Shown: piece by piece, positions 32,787 to 40,456 of the stretch
Numbering within the stretch: position 1 is the stretch's first letter
How the letters are laid out: the number at the start of each line of letters is the position of its first letter
DNA from: Halieaceae bacterium
Lineage (GTDB): Bacteria > Pseudomonadota > Gammaproteobacteria > Pseudomonadales > Halieaceae
Length of the DNA stretch: 48,736 nucleotides
Reading direction: 5' to 3'
Assembly (NCBI GenBank): GCA_026710905.1
Contig: JAPOQD010000004.1
Location: 1 to 48,736 of the forward strand
Translations under genes and position numbers: made by a program
Notes under the pieces: generated by a model
Told to the model about the DNA's origin: nothing
Seen by the model: only the letters and a program-made list of their open reading frames with translations
Database searches by the model: none

Positions 32787-35222
32787 CTAGAAGTCGTAAG
32801 TGACGTAACCGCCAACCTGTCTCGGATCACCCGGTACACCAGCTAAAAAGAAACCATTGGCCGTCAGGGCTGATTTGAAATATTCCTCATCAGCCAGGTT
32901 CTTCGCGTAAATGCCGAGTTTCCAGTTGCTGTTGTTCGGTCTGTATTGCATATTCAGGTTTACAATGACATAACCGTCATCGTCTGCACCACCAGAACCG
33001 ACGCGATTTTCTGAATCAAACCAGATACCACTGACATACCTTACAGAAGGCGCGATAGACAAATCACCCGTGCTAACAATCGGCACCCGGTAATCCAGCC
33101 CGGCTGTCATGGCGAAAGGCGGCGCCCCGGCAAATTCTTTCCCTCCTGTTGCCGCCAGGATCGTACTGCCTATACCGGCATTGAACAATGTTGAGTCACT
33201 TTTATATTCGGTATCAAGGATAGTCATATTCGCGAACCAGCCCAGGTTTTCGTTGACGTTGCCGATAAGATCAAGCTCGGCGCCGTACAGTTCACCTTCT
33301 GGTACATTAAAAACCACCTGACCGCCCACGGCATTGTCGACAAAGCTGACGTGAGGATTTTCATAATCGTAGTACCAGACTGCGCCGTTGACTTGCAGAT
33401 TGCCATCCTGCCATTCCGACTTGAAACCTATCTCGTAGGAGGTGACCTCTTCGGGTTCGGAAACCCCAAACGCCGGGCCGTCTGCATTCTGGTAGGCGGA
33501 TTTGTAACCGGTCGAGGTACCACCGTATATCATCCAGCTATCTGTTTTGTATTCCAGCCGGGCGGTATACGTTACTTCGCTATCTTTTCTTTTCAGTAAA
33601 CCAGCATCAAATGCCGGGGCGGCAACAAAATCGCTGATGTTATCCTGCAATTCCATATCGTCTTCCAGCAAGCGGCCACCGGCCGTGACACTCAAGTTGC
33701 TGGTAATGGGATAGGTGACCTGGGCATAGAAAGCATAAGAGGTCATTTCCCATTCGTTACGGGTAGCGATTGAGAACCCTCCAAACGAATTGCCATCTAC
33801 CGCGTGAAGTTGACTTTCATTGAAATAATTAAAACCGAGGATCCAGTCCCAATCCCAGGTTTCGTTCGATACCAGACGTAGTTCTTGCTGAGTATTTTCG
33901 TTTTCGTACTCGCCGGTAAAGCCCAGCCCCAGGTTTGCGAAGCCAAGTCCGATCAGAGTTGCGGCGCCTGGGCTACTTGGGTCGATGTTAGCGATATCAG
34001 CTGCACCCAAATAGCCAATTTCGCTGTAACTGGTTATCGACGTCAGGGTAAAACGTTCAAAGTCGATGTCCAAATGACCACTGATGGAAGCGTGCGTAAC
34101 ATTGTGAAATCCACCAGATTGGCAATCAGAATTATTGCTGTGGTTACCGACGATCCCACCGCCCGCTTCTGCGCCTGGAATATCGCAACTGTTGATTAAA
34201 TTACTATGTGAGTCAAAAAGCCTGGGTGGCGAAAAGTCGATACCACTGGCGATACCGATAGCAGCAGGGGCAGGCAAGCCCACTGATGCTCCCAGGATTG
34301 TGGCCATGAGAACCTCGCCACTGCTTAAGCCTGCAGCGGAAAAGGCCGCCGCATTAAGGCCTGGACTGACAAATGAGTCTATCGGACCTCCCGGCGCCAG
34401 TAATGGATTTAGCTGGAGAATTTGCTCTGTGGAAGGAATTTCCTGGTCAGATAAACCGTAGTAGTTATTGATGCTGGTTGTCTGATCAAAGTATGAGCCT
34501 TTGACCATCATGGAAACATTGTCTTGTTCAAACACCAGCTTTCCGGTAAAGCCGGAATCTTCCTGGGAATTCATGCCGCCTTCCGCGGGTACCTGACTAT
34601 TCGAGGCAAAGTCATGCAGCGGGTCATGCTCATTATGATACACTTCAAGGCTGAAGGCGGTTTGTTCTGTTAACCCCATCTGCACATACGCATTGAACTC
34701 TATCGCGTCATGTTCACCATATCCGGCTCTCAAAGTACCGCTGGGATCACTGCCGACTTCCGGGCGCCTGGTTTCGATCACGATGGCACCACCAATCGTA
34801 TTTCTACCGTGAAGCGCCCCCTGTGGGCCTTTCAGCACCTGGACGCTGGCCGTATCGATGACGGCATTGGTTATAAAGGACCGCGGTATATATACGTCAT
34901 CTATGGTTGTTGTGGTACCCATGTATACACCACCACCCGGAACAAGAGTACCCATGCCGCGTACAACGGGAATGATATAGCCGCCATAATTTTGCAGGTT
35001 AATGCCGGAGATGACGAGACTCAGATCCTCCAGATTGGTAATGTTTGCTCTTTCAATTGCATCGGAAGACAACGCAGAAATACCCATGGGTACCTCTTGC
35101 AGGGATTCTTCACGTTTCTGCGCAGTGACGATGATTTCTTCCAGCGCAGCCTGTGCAGGTGAAAGGGTTACTATCAAACAGAAGGTCAAGACAGTAGCTG
35201 TCAGTAATTTTATTTTGTACAT
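32787..35222 (-). CDS. TonB-dependent outer-membrane receptor 2
   Basis: This receptor of about 811 residues has a signal peptide (MYKIKLLTATVLTFCLIVTL) and plug opening EEIIVTAQKREESLQEVP (about 28-45). VRGMGTLVPGGG and VLKGPQGALHGRNTIGG follow, and a 22-stranded-type barrel ends in VGGYVTYDF with a terminal phenylalanine. An insert rich in Gly, Pro and Ala near residues 270-340 is probably an extracellular loop. The start at 35222 is preferred because GAGG lies 10 bases upstream. An in-frame start at 35252 adds MLRTLLRGIP but has no such site. A TATAG-N6-CTATA site lies 52-67 bp upstream, matching the operators of the phosphotransferase and SDR loci, so the receptor is probably in the same regulon. 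Confidence 0.93.
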   Translation of the reverse strand: MYKIKLLTATVLTFCLIVTLSPAQAALEEIIVTAQKREESLQEVPMGISALSSDAIERANITNLEDLSLVISGINLQNYGGYIIPVVRGMGTLVPGGGVYMGTTTTIDDVYIPRSFITNAVIDTASVQVLKGPQGALHGRNTIGGAIVIETRRPEVGSDPSGTLRAGYGEHDAIEFNAYVQMGLTEQTAFSLEVYHNEHDPLHDFASNSQVPAEGGMNSQEDSGFTGKLVFEQDNVSMMVKGSYFDQTTSINNYYGLSDQEIPSTEQILQLNPLLAPGGPIDSFVSPGLNAAAFSAAGLSSGEVLMATILGASVGLPAPAAIGIASGIDFSPPRLFDSHSNLINSCDIPGAEAGGGIVGNHSNNSDCQSGGFHNVTHASISGHLDIDFERFTLTSITSYSEIGYLGAADIANIDPSSPGAATLIGLGFANLGLGFTGEYENENTQQELRLVSNETWDWDWILGFNYFNESQLHAVDGNSFGGFSIATRNEWEMTSYAFYAQVTYPITSNLSVTAGGRLLEDDMELQDNISDFVAAPAFDAGLLKRKDSEVTYTARLEYKTDSWMIYGGTSTGYKSAYQNADGPAFGVSEPEEVTSYEIGFKSEWQDGNLQVNGAVWYYDYENPHVSFVDNAVGGQVVFNVPEGELYGAELDLIGNVNENLGWFANMTILDTEYKSDSTLFNAGIGSTILAATGGKEFAGAPPFAMTAGLDYRVPIVSTGDLSIAPSVRYVSGIWFDSENRVGSGGADDDGYVIVNLNMQYRPNNSNWKLGIYAKNLADEEYFKSALTANGFFLAGVPGDPRQVGGYVTYDF

Positions 35223-35273
35223 GGGAATACCTCGTAAAAGAGTACGCAACATTTATAGAGCTGTAGGATGCAC

Positions 35274-35289
35274 TATAGCTGTCACTATA
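35274..35289. promoter_or_regulatory. Candidate operator TATAGCTGTCACTATA
   Basis: TATAG and CTATA half-sites with a 6-base centre lie 52-67 bp upstream of the receptor start, within its expected promoter. An additional TATAG at 35254-35258 pairs with the CTATA at 35273-35277, which may be a second, wider-spaced site. It resembles the operators at 28849 and 35561. Confidence 0.5.
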
Positions 35290-35350
35290 TAAGAATGAAA
35301 AATAATTGTAAAAAGATAAATGTTGGCAATTTGACTATATTTGTTTGAAA

Positions 35351-35439
35351 AAAAAAGGGGTCAGAGCCCTTTAATCCAATCCCAGGTGAAAGGTCCCGCC
35401 GAGTAACCGAAGGGATTAAAGGGCTCTGACCCCTTTTTT
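35351..35439. repeat. 27-bp inverted repeat of the GGGGTCAGAGCCCTTTAAT type
   Basis: The left arm (35351-35377) and right arm (35413-35439) are exact inverse copies containing AAGGGGTCAGAGCCCTTTAA, with a 35-base loop that carries AGGTCCCGCCGAGTAACC. The core is the same as in the palindromes at 29928 and 31547. On the plus strand the right arm ends in TTTTTT. The hairpin lies between the divergent receptor and SDR genes and may insulate their transcription. Confidence 0.85.
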
Positions 35440-35560
35440 CTCTCCGTGTGACCATCTCATCCCATTTGTGTAAAATTCTGGCCATATATGCAAATGGAGG
35501 TTCTTGAAAAGTCGGGGTTCGCAGGCGCCGCTCAGCAGCTTGCACCTTATCGGCCAGTAA

Positions 35561-35576
35561 TCTAGCATGCGCTATA
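35561..35576. promoter_or_regulatory. Candidate operator TCTAGCATGCGCTATA
   Basis: The site matches the reverse complement of the 28849 operator at 14 of 16 positions and keeps the TAG...CTA dyad. It lies 163 bp upstream of the SDR start, so a promoter here would give a long leader. The region from 35577 to 35739 has no gene. Confidence 0.5.
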
Positions 35577-35617
35577 TGCGATGTGCAAGTATTCGGGGAT
35601 GCGCAATCTCTTCATGG

Positions 35618-35717
35618 TTCTGTTCCGCGCGGGAACAGAAGTGAATCGAGGCTCGCGTAGCGACAGACTGTATCGCTATGCAACATTGTTGATGCAACCC
35701 CGGCACGAGCCTCGATT
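35618..35717 (+). other. Structured leader region upstream of the SDR gene
   Basis: A 9-bp stem TTCTGTTCC/GGAACAGAA with a 5-base loop occupies 35618-35640. A 12-bp inverted pair, AATCGAGGCTCG (35644-35655) and CGAGCCTCGATT (35706-35717), can enclose the next 50 bases, which hold GCAACATTGTTG. It could be an RNA leader or the remains of a small mobile element. It matches no riboswitch class that could be recognised by eye. Confidence 0.4.
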
Positions 35718-35739
35718 GACAGAGTAAGGGAGAGAACGG

Positions 35740-36642
35740 ATGAGTTTGTGTGAAGGTAGAGTCGCTGTAGTTACCGGTGCGGGAAGGGGCTTGGGAAGGG
35801 CGCATGCCCTCATGCTGGCAAAAAACGGCGCCAAAGTCGTAGTGAACGACCTCGGTGGTGAAAAGGATGGCCGAGGCCAGGATATTGGCCCCGCCCAGGG
35901 GGTGGTTGACGAAATCATCACTGCGGGGGGGCAGGCTGTGGCAAATGGCGCCAATGTTGCCGACTGGCAGCAAGCCCAGGAAATGATAGAGCAGGCCGTG
36001 GATACTTTTGGTGGTTTGGATATTCTGATAAACAACGCAGGTATCCTGCGCGACAAAATGCTCTGGAATTTCTCAGAATACGATTTTGATGCGGTTGTTG
36101 AAGTTAACCTCAAGGGAACGTTTGCCCCTCTGCATCACGCTGCGAACTACTGGCGTCTTCAATCAAAGGCAGGTAACACCGTTGACGCCCGAGTAATCAA
36201 TACCACCTCCAGTTCGGGGCTGTTCGGCAATTTGGGGCAGGCAAACTATGCGTCTGCGAAAGCGGGTGTTGCGAGCATGACCATAGTCGCCGCACTGGAG
36301 CTCAAGCGCATCGGGGTGACAGTGAACGCCATAGCCCCCCGTGCCGAGAGTCGTATGACCGCCGGCTTGATAGAGCAGAACGAGGAGCAATTTGCGCGTC
36401 GTAACCCCGACTACGTAGCCTCCCTGGTCACTTGGCTGGCAAGTAGGGAATCCAGCGATATAACCGGGCGCTTTTTTGAGGCCTGGGGTGGTGGTTACGC
36501 GGTATTGGAAGGTATTCGACACGGAGCCCAGACCGAGGCGACCCTGGATGATCCCGCCTCACTCGGAGAGGCCATCCACAGGATTGTCAGACACTCGCAA
36601 ACCCCCAGCCACTACAACCGCGGACAGTTCTATGACATATAG
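35740..36642 (+). CDS. SDR of the MFE-2/17-beta-HSD4 type (3-hydroxyacyl-CoA dehydrogenase-like)
   Basis: This 300-residue NAD-dependent SDR shows TGAGRGLGRAHALMLAKNGA (about 12-31), then VVVNDLGGEKDGRGQ, a stretch typical of the dehydrogenase unit of peroxisomal multifunctional enzyme 2. It also has INNAGILRDKMLWN, catalytic Ser in NTTSSSGLFGN and YASAKAG (about 171-177). The family oxidises (3R)-hydroxyacyl-CoA or steroid side-chain hydroxyacyl-CoA. The direct partner is an enoyl-CoA hydratase whose start overlaps its stop by 11 bp, which strengthens a beta-oxidation role. The ATG at 35740 follows GGGAGAGAACGG. A candidate operator and structured leader lie upstream. Confidence 0.9.
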   Translation: MSLCEGRVAVVTGAGRGLGRAHALMLAKNGAKVVVNDLGGEKDGRGQDIGPAQGVVDEIITAGGQAVANGANVADWQQAQEMIEQAVDTFGGLDILINNAGILRDKMLWNFSEYDFDAVVEVNLKGTFAPLHHAANYWRLQSKAGNTVDARVINTTSSSGLFGNLGQANYASAKAGVASMTIVAALELKRIGVTVNAIAPRAESRMTAGLIEQNEEQFARRNPDYVASLVTWLASRESSDITGRFFEAWGGGYAVLEGIRHGAQTEATLDDPASLGEAIHRIVRHSQTPSHYNRGQFYDI

Positions 36643-37468
36643 ACCGAGCCTACAGGGGCAGGACCACAAACGGGATCAAGAGCTGCTCACCGCAATCGAT
36701 GGACCGGTTGCGCGTATCACCTTCAATCGTCCCACGGCCAGGAATGCCATTACCTCGCAAATGGTGCTGGACATGATGGCTTTCCTTGACAGGGTTGCCG
36801 CCGATGACAGTGTCCGCTGTGTGGTGTTGACCGGGGCGGGTAATCATTTCATGGCCGGCGGGGACGTCAGTGGATTTGGTCAGGTCCTGGAAATGCCATC
36901 GGATGAACGGCGTAAGGAGTTAGAGCGCAGAGTCAGGGTTTCAATACCCATATTCAAACACATGCTGACCATGCCGCAGCCGATAGTGGCCAGAGTTCGC
37001 GGAGCGTGTGCTGGCGCCGCGGTGGGATTCGCTGCATGCTGTGATTTTATTGTCGCCGATGAGACCGCATTATTCCTGGTCGCGCACGTCAATATCGCTA
37101 CCAGCCCCGACGGCGCAACCAGTTACGCCCTGCCGCGAAAAGTGGGCCCGGCAAAGGCGCTGGAAATGGCGATGCTGGGCAGAAAGGTATCGGCCCAGGA
37201 GGCCTGTGAATGGGGCCTGGTCAGTCACCTGGTTGCAACGGATCAGTTGGATGCGCAAGTTGAGGCAATCGTCGAACAAATCATTGCTTTGCCGGCATCG
37301 GCGGTAGGCAGCATCAAGGCTTTGTTTGGCCAGTCTTTCCACAACACGCTCGACGATCAACTACAACTGGAAGCTGAGACATTCGGTCTCTGTGCGTCCC
37401 ATCCCAATTTTGTTGAAGGTGTTACCGCCTTCCTTGAAAAGCGCAAGGCGACATTCAATTCCGCTTGA
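36632..37468 (+). CDS. Enoyl-CoA hydratase/isomerase family protein
   Basis: This 278-residue crotonase-fold protein has ITFNRPTARNAIT near residue 29, the oxyanion-hole segments GAGNHFMAGGDVSGFG (about 69-84) and RGACAGAAVGFAACCDFIVA (about 117-136), and NIATSPDGATSYALPRKVG. The usual catalytic glutamate pair of crotonase is not obvious: the second position holds Asp in SPDG, as in isomerase- or dehalogenase-like members, so hydratase activity is not certain. The ATG at 36632 overlaps the SDR stop by 11 bp. The frame is open 52 codons further upstream, but that part lies inside the SDR gene. A DUF1330 gene follows after 19 bp. Confidence 0.88.
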   Translation: MTYRPSLQGQDHKRDQELLTAIDGPVARITFNRPTARNAITSQMVLDMMAFLDRVAADDSVRCVVLTGAGNHFMAGGDVSGFGQVLEMPSDERRKELERRVRVSIPIFKHMLTMPQPIVARVRGACAGAAVGFAACCDFIVADETALFLVAHVNIATSPDGATSYALPRKVGPAKALEMAMLGRKVSAQEACEWGLVSHLVATDQLDAQVEAIVEQIIALPASAVGSIKALFGQSFHNTLDDQLQLEAETFGLCASHPNFVEGVTAFLEKRKATFNSA

Positions 37469-37487
37469 ACGGGAAAAAAGGGGCAAT

Positions 37488-37787
37488 ATGATGAAAGCCT
37501 ATGTGATATTCAGATTAAAAGCTGTGTACGATGCAGAAAAATTGCAGCAGTACCGTGAACTGGCGCGTCCTTGCATGATTGCCTATAAGGCCAGACCAAT
37601 AGTACTTAGAGGGCAGCAGGAGTGCCTGGAGGGTGAAGAAGTTTTGGCAACCGTGGTGCTGGAATTCGAAAGTTATGAAACGGCCCTGGCCTGGTATAAC
37701 TCACCCGAGTACCAGGAATGTAAAAAATTCAGAGAAGACGCAGCAGATATTGACACGGTGATCGTTGAAGGGTTTTCTCCAGCCTGA
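37488..37787 (+). CDS. DUF1330 domain-containing protein
   Basis: This small ferredoxin-like-fold protein (99 residues) has the DUF1330 pattern: an opening strand AYVIFRLKAVYDAEKLQQYRE, then ECLEGEE and VVLEFESYETALAWYNSPEYQ, where a W-Y-x-S-x-E-Y-Q motif is characteristic. The biochemical role of the family is not established. Dimeric alpha+beta barrel relatives include monooxygenases and binding proteins. Two ATG codons lie side by side (37488 and 37491), after AAAAAGGGGCAAT. It is the third gene of the SDR-crotonase operon and is separated by 127 bp from the DUF1214 paralogue. Confidence 0.85.
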   Translation: MMKAYVIFRLKAVYDAEKLQQYRELARPCMIAYKARPIVLRGQQECLEGEEVLATVVLEFESYETALAWYNSPEYQECKKFREDAADIDTVIVEGFSPA

Positions 37788-37914
37788 CGAAAACAGATTC
37801 CGGTGAGCGTCCGTGCAGGGCGCTCGACAAACCCGCATATCTCATCAAACAACTGGGGCCACCACGAAAATTGACTTGTCTCAGGACTTCCGGATGTTGT
37901 GCGTTACTAACAGG

Positions 37915-39189
37915 ATGAGTTTTATGGACCGCACCCCAATAACTGTTTTACTGACCTTTGCGCTCCTTCACTTTTCCTTTGCAGAAGCGGAGGGAAAGCC
38001 GGATGCATCAGCAAACGATTGGCAAGCCTATGTGGCCGGTCTGCCGGCCTTGCAGGAAAAATTTGTCCCGCTGCTGCGCGATCCTGAAGATTCTCGACTA
38101 CGCCAGGAATTGTATAAATTTATGTATTCAAATCTGTCCTGGGGATATTTTACCCGCATGTATCAGGATGAGTCGTACCCCGATTTCTGGCCCATGTTCA
38201 ATCAGGTTTATCCGATTGGCTTTGCCAATCCCGATGACTCCTACTACCAGGCGGTCATTGACGACAAAGGCGTTTACCGGATCACTGGTGAGCGAGGCAG
38301 CACCCGCATATTTGATGTCCAGATAGGAAGTGGGCCCTTGTCATCCTGGGGCACAGGCCAACTTGGTCCCACCAAACGCAACTTTGAAATTGATAAACAT
38401 GTCACCGTCAATGCCGATGGCGCGTTCGAGTTTATCCTCAGCCCGGAACGGCCGGAAGCCTATCAGGGAGACTGGTTGCCCCTTGATCCGGGCGCCAGCT
38501 TTATCTGGATTCGCCAAATAGCCTATGACTGGGAAAACGAGAAAGATGGTGTCGTGACTATCGAAAGACTCGATGTCCCTGCTCGCAGGGCCCGCGAGTC
38601 AACAGAGCGCTTGTCCGAACGGATGTCATTACTGTCAGAGTTTGTCGGAAACTGGACTGCTTTGTTTTTTGAATGGGAAAAGTTCTCTGGTTCGCCGTTT
38701 CTGGTGAATGATGTAGAAGTCCTGGATTACACCCATGGTGGCGGCATTGCCACGCAGCGTTACATTAAAGGCAAGTTTGAAATTGCCGATGGAGAAGCCC
38801 TGATTTTGGAAACAGAAGTACCAAAGGAATGCCGCTACTGGATGTTCCACCTTGCGGATGAATTCCTGAGTGCGATGAACTGGTTGCATAATCAGGTCAG
38901 TATCAATGGGCATTACGCCAAACTGGACAGTGACGGAAAATTTCGTGCGGTCATATCCAATACCGATCCCGGCGTGGCGAATTGGCTGGATGCGTCGGGA
39001 TATCAACATGGCCATATCGTGGGTCGCTGGAAAGAATGCAGCAGCTACCCCAAACCTGACGTCAAAAAGGTCATGGTTGCTGATGTGCGCCAGCATTTAC
39101 CCAAAGATACCCGTATGGTAACGCCCGAAGAGCGCGAGGCGACTTTGCGAAAAATGCGTAGGGCCGCGCAACTGCGCCGCCGTTGGTAA
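37915..39189 (+). CDS. DUF1214-type protein, paralogue C (Sec signal peptide)
   Basis: This 424-residue protein is homologous to those at 192-1412 and 10384-11670. Shared traits are DPGVANWLDASG (about 347-358), the FEFILSPERPE segment and the terminal AAQLRRRW. The N-terminus MSFMDRTPITVLLTFALLHF followed by SFAEA is a Sec-type signal, so this copy should be periplasmic by the general route. The start at 37915 is chosen because it places this signal at the N-terminus; a longer frame from 37813 would add 34 unlikely residues. There is no sulfotransferase beside it; the upstream neighbour is a DUF1330 gene. The function is unknown. Confidence 0.85.
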   Translation: MSFMDRTPITVLLTFALLHFSFAEAEGKPDASANDWQAYVAGLPALQEKFVPLLRDPEDSRLRQELYKFMYSNLSWGYFTRMYQDESYPDFWPMFNQVYPIGFANPDDSYYQAVIDDKGVYRITGERGSTRIFDVQIGSGPLSSWGTGQLGPTKRNFEIDKHVTVNADGAFEFILSPERPEAYQGDWLPLDPGASFIWIRQIAYDWENEKDGVVTIERLDVPARRARESTERLSERMSLLSEFVGNWTALFFEWEKFSGSPFLVNDVEVLDYTHGGGIATQRYIKGKFEIADGEALILETEVPKECRYWMFHLADEFLSAMNWLHNQVSINGHYAKLDSDGKFRAVISNTDPGVANWLDASGYQHGHIVGRWKECSSYPKPDVKKVMVADVRQHLPKDTRMVTPEEREATLRKMRRAAQLRRRW

Positions 39190-39466
39190 TCGCTGCATGC
39201 TTATTGGAAATTAAAGCCAGGACAGGCTGTCCCATTCTGCCGACGAGAGCCAGGACGCTCAGGCAGGTAGCCTTGAATTTCGAGATGCTGATTACCTCAA
39301 TAGGCCAAATGCTCCGTGGTCAGAGTCCATAGTCCACTCTTAAATGAGAACATCAGGCGGATTCAGGTCTTGCCTGGTAAGTACTGGGAGGTGCAGCCAG
39401 GAGAACGCGTTCCGTTTTGGGACGTAATGAACACAGTTCCAGGATTCATTCCTGTCACGCTTCAGT
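39190..39466. other. Non-coding gap, 277 bp, with a small dispersed repeat
   Basis: The gap lies between the convergent DUF1214 paralogue C and the first lipoprotein gene. The second dispersed repeat is at 39311-39347. A 66-codon frame beginning with GTG at 39316 runs over the repeat and into the neighbouring gene's antisense, so it was not accepted. No terminator was seen. Confidence 0.4.
39311..39347 (+). repeat. Second dispersed repeat, copy 2 (CCATAGTCCA type)
   Basis: TGGTCAG followed by CCATAGTCCA and AAATGA align with 22483-22519 at 30 of 37 positions. It lies in an intergenic gap, as the other copy does, but about 17 kb away and without the CCCGCATATTG element next to it. Confidence 0.5.
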
Positions 39467-39895
39467 TCAGTCCACCGCATGAGCAGTTAGAAACATTGAT
39501 TTCCCCAAGGAGGTGAAGAAGTCTTGATACACCTCAGGGTCGTCAACGGCCTTAAGTTTAAATTGGGCGTTGGCGCGCACTAACATTTGCGTTTCACCAC
39601 GCGGGCGAACTGTTACCGTCATTCTGAGCGCATATCCGTCCAGCTTAGTGCCACTAACAGAGCCAAGCACCTCGTCCGCCTTATCCACAACGAATCCCAA
39701 ATCCTGCAATGTGGCAATTACGCTCCGCATCGTCTTGTTTTTATCCGTAGTTTCGAATGCCCTGGTTTGAATATTTCGAATCTGCACCTGGCTTTCATTT
39801 GTTTTTAGCAGTTGCTCGCTAGACGTTTGGCACCCCGGCAAGCATGTCAGCGCGAAACCAACCACTGTAGCGGAAAGCAGATGATTAACCTTCAT
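39467..39895 (-). CDS. Predicted lipoprotein, paralogue 1
   Basis: This 142-residue protein has a lipoprotein signal and lipobox LPGC (Cys at about residue 22), suggesting attachment to a periplasm-facing membrane. The mature part has RNIQTRAFETTDKNKTMRSV and LQDLGFVVDKADEVLGSVSG, and ends with PEVYQDFFTSLGKSMFLTAH. Its partner at 39892-40443 shares RSLQTRKYEGISEQNILAAS, QDLGFNIDESETKLGLIVGS and PEMYLEFFDRLSKAVFLEGH, so they are paralogues. The ATG overlaps the partner's TGA as ATGA. The function is unknown. Confidence 0.85.
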   Translation of the reverse strand: MKVNHLLSATVVGFALTCLPGCQTSSEQLLKTNESQVQIRNIQTRAFETTDKNKTMRSVIATLQDLGFVVDKADEVLGSVSGTKLDGYALRMTVTVRPRGETQMLVRANAQFKLKAVDDPEVYQDFFTSLGKSMFLTAHAVD

Positions 39896-40443
39896 ATTTT
39901 ATGCCCTTCCAGGAAGACCGCTTTTGATAGCCGGTCAAAAAACTCCAAATACATTTCTGGGTCATCCAAAGATTCGACCCGGGTGATATTGTTCTCTGTA
40001 CCCCAGACCGTGCGCTGAAACGTCACCCTGACAAAGTGGTTTTGATCATCACTTTCAGCCGAGGGACGGACCACGAGAGAGACTCGCAGTCGTTGCTTCT
40101 TATCGACTTCCATCACATTGCCAGTAAACAAGGCAAAAACTACTGCCGAAGCAACCTGACCGGCATCTGTTGCGCCCCTTTCCTTTGAGCCAACAATGAG
40201 GCCAAGTTTTGTTTCACTTTCATCAATGTTGAAGCCTAAATCCTGAATCACCCCCGCCGATGCCGCCAAAATGTTCTGTTCGGAAATTCCCTCATATTTT
40301 CGTGTTTGCAGAGAACGCTGCTCCAATGACTCTGGTGATAGCCTGAGGGCATGTTTGGGAACGGTCTCGCAACCAATTAAAACAAGGAAAGCCAGGCTCG
40401 CGGTAACCAACAGGCCAAACCTACGCATTCGGCGGGTTTCCAT
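39892..40443 (-). CDS. Predicted lipoprotein, paralogue 2
   Basis: This 183-residue protein has signal peptide RFGLLVTASLAFLVLIGC, with the lipobox Cys at about residue 25. It is longer than its 39467 paralogue because of an insert with GNVMEVDKKQRLRVSLVVRP. Both share a QDLGF core and a final VFLEGH-like stretch. It sits 13 bp after the BamE-like lipoprotein gene and overlaps the next by 4 bp, so the three are probably one operon. The function is unknown; an envelope role is inferred from the lipobox only. Confidence 0.85.
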   Translation of the reverse strand: METRRMRRFGLLVTASLAFLVLIGCETVPKHALRLSPESLEQRSLQTRKYEGISEQNILAASAGVIQDLGFNIDESETKLGLIVGSKERGATDAGQVASAVVFALFTGNVMEVDKKQRLRVSLVVRPSAESDDQNHFVRVTFQRTVWGTENNITRVESLDDPEMYLEFFDRLSKAVFLEGHKI

Positions 40444-40456
40444 AGTACAGCCCTCT

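Noticed and set aside
37832-37846. CCCGCATATCTCATC as another MITE-family end
   Set aside because: Only the first 13 bases or so resemble the family ends, the CTAR border is missing and no body follows, so it was left uncalled.
39316-39516. 66-codon frame with GTG start
   Set aside because: It begins inside the CCATAGTCCA repeat and runs into the antisense of a lipoprotein gene.
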